From assembly GCF_030052815.1 (NCBI RefSeq), contig NC_079496.1:12105100-12169099 (forward strand): a stretch of 64,000 nt of DNA, in the 5' to 3' direction. The position numbers and the translations under genes are program-made. The notes beneath the pieces were generated by a model that saw only the letters and a program-made list of their open reading frames with translations, made no database searches and was not told where the DNA came from. Below are positions 61,228-64,000 of the stretch, one piece after another (within the stretch, counting starts at the first letter, position 1; every line of letters starts with the position of its first letter). This stretch comes from Hevea brasiliensis (Eukaryota > Streptophyta > Magnoliopsida > Malpighiales > Euphorbiaceae).

Positions 61228-64000
61228 CTAGGGGTAATATAATAATGCTTATGTTTTTAAAGATACAATGGATATGAACACTTATAAGTTACTTTTCATT
61301 GGAAGTTGCATCTTCTCGATTTTGGAATACCGTGGGGCTTGAAATGTACTGGGAATATATTTGTAGTGCTAAAATTGATGCTGCTTGATGGTTGCATGTT
61401 CACGTGTGTGGTCAATTCTTATAATCTGCAGGCTTTTTTTTTAATAAGGTAAAGCTCCACTTTTAGCCTAAAATGATTAATTTTTCCAGCCCATTATTGT
61501 TAGGATCAATGGATCATTACTGAGAACTTTATGGTTCATATGATATGTGACTTAATGGAGTGGCTACTGGCTATGTAAATTATGTAATTAAAAGAAAAGG
61601 AAATATAATTTATTATGCTTTAATAAGTTTATAAGCATGATCCAAGAAAACTCAGTGGATTTGGAGTATAAGCTTTCTGTCAGCTTATAACAAAAACATA
61701 CTAAAAGTAAATAAATGAGCTGCAGAAAGATGAAAAATCAAAAGAAGAGGGAATTGATTATTGACTGCTATTTATTGGTCTACTTTTCCTTGTGCACATA
61801 TTATGTCATACTGCTGTCAAACCTTCTTGAGTATATGCCACATTACAATGTGTTGCACTGTATGGAAGCACTCAATTTTATTCATATTTATCACTTGTAT
61901 CTTTGTTGATTTTACTGCCATTCTGAATGTTCTTACGGTTTATGCTATGTTTTGTAGGTGATTGGTGTTATTGATGTTAATAGAAGTAAAGAGAAGGGTT
62001 ATGGAACAATAGTGAAAGAGGGTTTCTGTGATGAGGTTGCAAATTAATTGACTTTCCTGAACTTTTCTTTCTTTTCTTCTGTGTTCTCATTTTTCTATTT
62101 CATTTTGTAAAGATTTAACAGATTTCTTCTACTCACTGGTGAATTTAGTGTTGAGATGATAGTATTTATTTTGTTTGCCTAAAATCCTCATGCCTCATTC
62201 TATAAGGTTTTTCATTTATCACCTGTGCTGGCTAACACTTCAAATTTAGTTTTGGATCTTTGACAATTCATTCCTTTCCATCAAATGTAGTTGGATGAAT
62301 TGCGAGAAATCTATGAGGATTTGCCAGATTTTCTGCAAGAGGTGCTTGTTGTATAAACTATACATGCATCAAATTGGAATTAAAAATTCAAACTGAAAGT
62401 CTGTTTTGATTATACCCATTCTTTTCAGATTTCCTCAGTGGAGCTTGCACAACTTCCCCATTTGAGTAATCAGAAGATTGCTCCATGTATTGTTTATATG
62501 CATCAAATAGGTTTGCTTTATTGCTTCAGTGTAATGTTATTGAAGAAATTGGCATGGGTAATTTAGAATCTTATAGGAAGTTTCTTTATGGTTGGACTTG
62601 TTTTTTATATATTCAATTTTAAATTAATCAGTATCAGATTATTGGAATCTGAGGTGTTATTCTGTTACCAAATTTATAATTCCATAAATTCCAACACTAC
62701 AACTGTAACACTGTACAACTTCTCCTTTATATGAAAGACTACATAATTAGAGCTGAAAGTTAAATGAAATAGAAGGGTGGGGGTTCAATGAGTTTTTTAT
62801 GTGGAGGGATATTTGGTATTAATATAGACTATGACATGTAAAATGATTCTGGTATTTCTGCTTGTGAGTTTCATTTTTCCCTTGTTGATGTTGAGTTGAT
62901 AGGAATTGTGAGTTTAGTTGCATCTCTTAGGATGCTATTTCCATGAAAGTTGACATACTGGTGTAACATATGTCTATTTTTCCTTGTGGAAAGGGGGGAG
63001 GAATTCTTATTTCATATAACATGTACCTTTGTTCTTCCTTAATGCCCTTAGGAATCCACCAAAAGTGCGAGAGAAAAAAAAATCTCAATTGTACCGATAC
63101 AGAAGTGGAAATTAAGTTATATAAGATTGTAAATTGTATTTATAGGCTCAATGTTCAAACTAACTAGGAAAGAAATAAGGCTCCAACTAAATATGAAAAA
63201 TAATAAGAGTTCCTAAAATAAAAGTAAACTTCCTAAATGATTTAGATAATAAATATCCTGTATAGAAAAATCTAAACTAGGAAACTACACAAAAAATATT
63301 CCTAAATAGTAATATAACTTCAAGGCTCGGTAATTGACACTGACTTAATATAAGAATCTTGAAATTTGTTTGAATAGATATAGATCCATTGACCATGTTT
63401 GGGAAACCATGGCATCACTTAGTACTCTTTTGTAACTCCCTTAAATTTTATGTTGTATTTTGATCTTCCATTCTCATTGATTTCTTCATATGCAGGATAT
63501 TTGCTATGTATTTTTGAAGAAAAACTTGATGAAACCTTACTGGAAAAGCTTCAAGATTTTGAATTTGTGGTAAATTAATGCTGCATTATAATTAAGTAGA
63601 AAATTTCCTGTAATAAAACTGCATTTCTGTATCTCCTAAGGAAGATAAGCTATCAAATGTAGTTCTCTGATGCTGATGGAGAGACTAAAAGATTCTTTTA
63701 TCGTACCCCAAAAACGCGAGAATTGGATTATCTTCTTGGGGACATCTATCATAAGATTCTAGGTACTTACTACTTAATATGAAGTGTTTTTCTTGTAAAG
63801 AGCTAACTGCTTGAATTTCAAGTGGATTTTTCTGAGAAGATAATTTGATGTCTGGTATGAAAGAAGATTTTAGATGTCATCATATTCCCATAATCCTACT
63901 TAGAGCTGAACTTTAGTCTATGGTGCATGCTCTGATAGTTTGAGGCAGTGACTTACTAGGTGCAGTAACATATACTTTCTTGTTTTTATAATGTTTCGCT
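55293..64000 (+). CDS. MSH5: MutS homologue 5, meiotic recombination (5' part, continues beyond window)
   Basis: MSH5 pairs with MSH4 to clamp and stabilise recombination intermediates and promote class I crossovers in meiosis. Twenty exons in phase give residues 1-477: 55293-55328, 55847-55878, 56318-56412, 56821-56901, 56974-57046, 57778-57841, 59192-59346, 59485-59586, 59655-59682, 59753-59784, 59877-59934, 60217-60303, 60605-60661, 60894-60995, 61108-61152, 61958-62035, 62291-62341, 62429-62510, 63496-63569, 63663-63762. Recognised from blocks such as [75 protein letters not shown] and [13 protein letters not shown]. These are the MutS connector, core and lever regions; the mismatch-reading domain I is absent, as expected for MSH5. 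The Walker ATPase domain lies beyond the right edge. The reading frame is intact here. Intron 6 (57842-59191) contains a TRIM element and intron 15 a long AT repeat. Confidence 0.95.
58687..59165 (+). mobile_element. TRIM-like miniature LTR retrotransposon in MSH5 intron 6
   Basis: Two direct repeats, 58687-58857 (171 bases) and about 58983-59165 (about 183 bases), share TTxGGAATCCTTGT, GAAAATATAAAATAAAAG, AAATATAAATGGTT, GCAACATTAAATTG-like and CAAATTTAACA. TGGTATCAGAG, an initiator-Met primer site, sits directly after the first repeat, and a purine run (GGAAGGAG) just before the second. The 125-base middle has no ORF. This is the plan of TRIM elements. The flanks CCTTT and CTTCT could be a worn target duplication. 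The first repeat lacks about 12 bases (the AAGCCC region) present in the second. Confidence 0.8.
61173..61225. repeat. (AT)n microsatellite in MSH5 intron 15
   Basis: About 26 AT units. Confidence 0.95.

Overview
This is a stretch of nuclear DNA from a flowering plant, almost certainly a eudicot. The genes have many GT-AG introns, the intergenic DNA is very AT-rich, and plant-type Ty3/gypsy LTR retrotransposons with an initiator-Met tRNA primer site are abundant. Protein resemblance suggests the Malpighiales (a Euphorbiaceae tree such as rubber would fit), but that is inference and not proven here.

Five protein-coding genes could be rebuilt with exon phases that agree, plus one truncated gene copy. 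On the minus strand at 2013-17620 is the mitochondrial 2-oxoglutarate dehydrogenase E2 subunit (14 exons, 466 aa). Its next-to-last intron holds a complete 8.8-kb LTR retrotransposon in antisense orientation with a perfect 5-bp target duplication. At 20482-20991 is a secreted glycine-rich protein, with a truncated sister copy at 23816-24013. At 27442-28178 is a small RRM protein on the minus strand, facing a small probably plastid membrane protein on the plus strand (31312-31796). At 32160-37437 is the catalytic subunit of a Rab3GAP-like complex (14 exons, 699 aa, minus). At 55293 to the right edge is the meiotic MutS homologue MSH5 (first 20 exons, 477 aa; the ATPase part lies outside the window).

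Between Rab3GAP and MSH5 is a 14.9-kb retrotransposon nest (38748-53638). An old Ty3/gypsy element with 2.67-kb LTRs lies on the minus strand. It was later hit twice: a 1.75-kb solo LTR of the same family as the element in the E2 intron sits in its gag/protease region, and a 2.77-kb solo LTR of a third, related family sits inside its 5' LTR. All three insertions still have matching 5-bp target duplications, so the order of events can be read directly. The third LTR itself carries an imperfect inverted repeat with a tRNA-like (SINE-like) internal promoter motif.

Smaller mobile elements are a LINE fragment at the left edge (1-1055), two copies of a GGTTCGGTT-rich MITE in very different states of decay (12972-13481 and 22815-23353), another MITE at 19411-20198, and a probable TRIM retrotransposon (58687-59165) whose 3' end lies 26 bases before an MSH5 exon. 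A wrecked BAHD acyltransferase gene lies at 54181-54935, between the nest and MSH5.

No CRISPR array, operon, rRNA gene or clear tRNA gene was seen, and no evidence for a wholly new biological system. The points most worth checking are the nest architecture, the TRIM next to the MSH5 splice site, the partial-coding LTR element, the inverted SINE-like unit and the GC-rich ORF-bearing segment inside the long LTRs.
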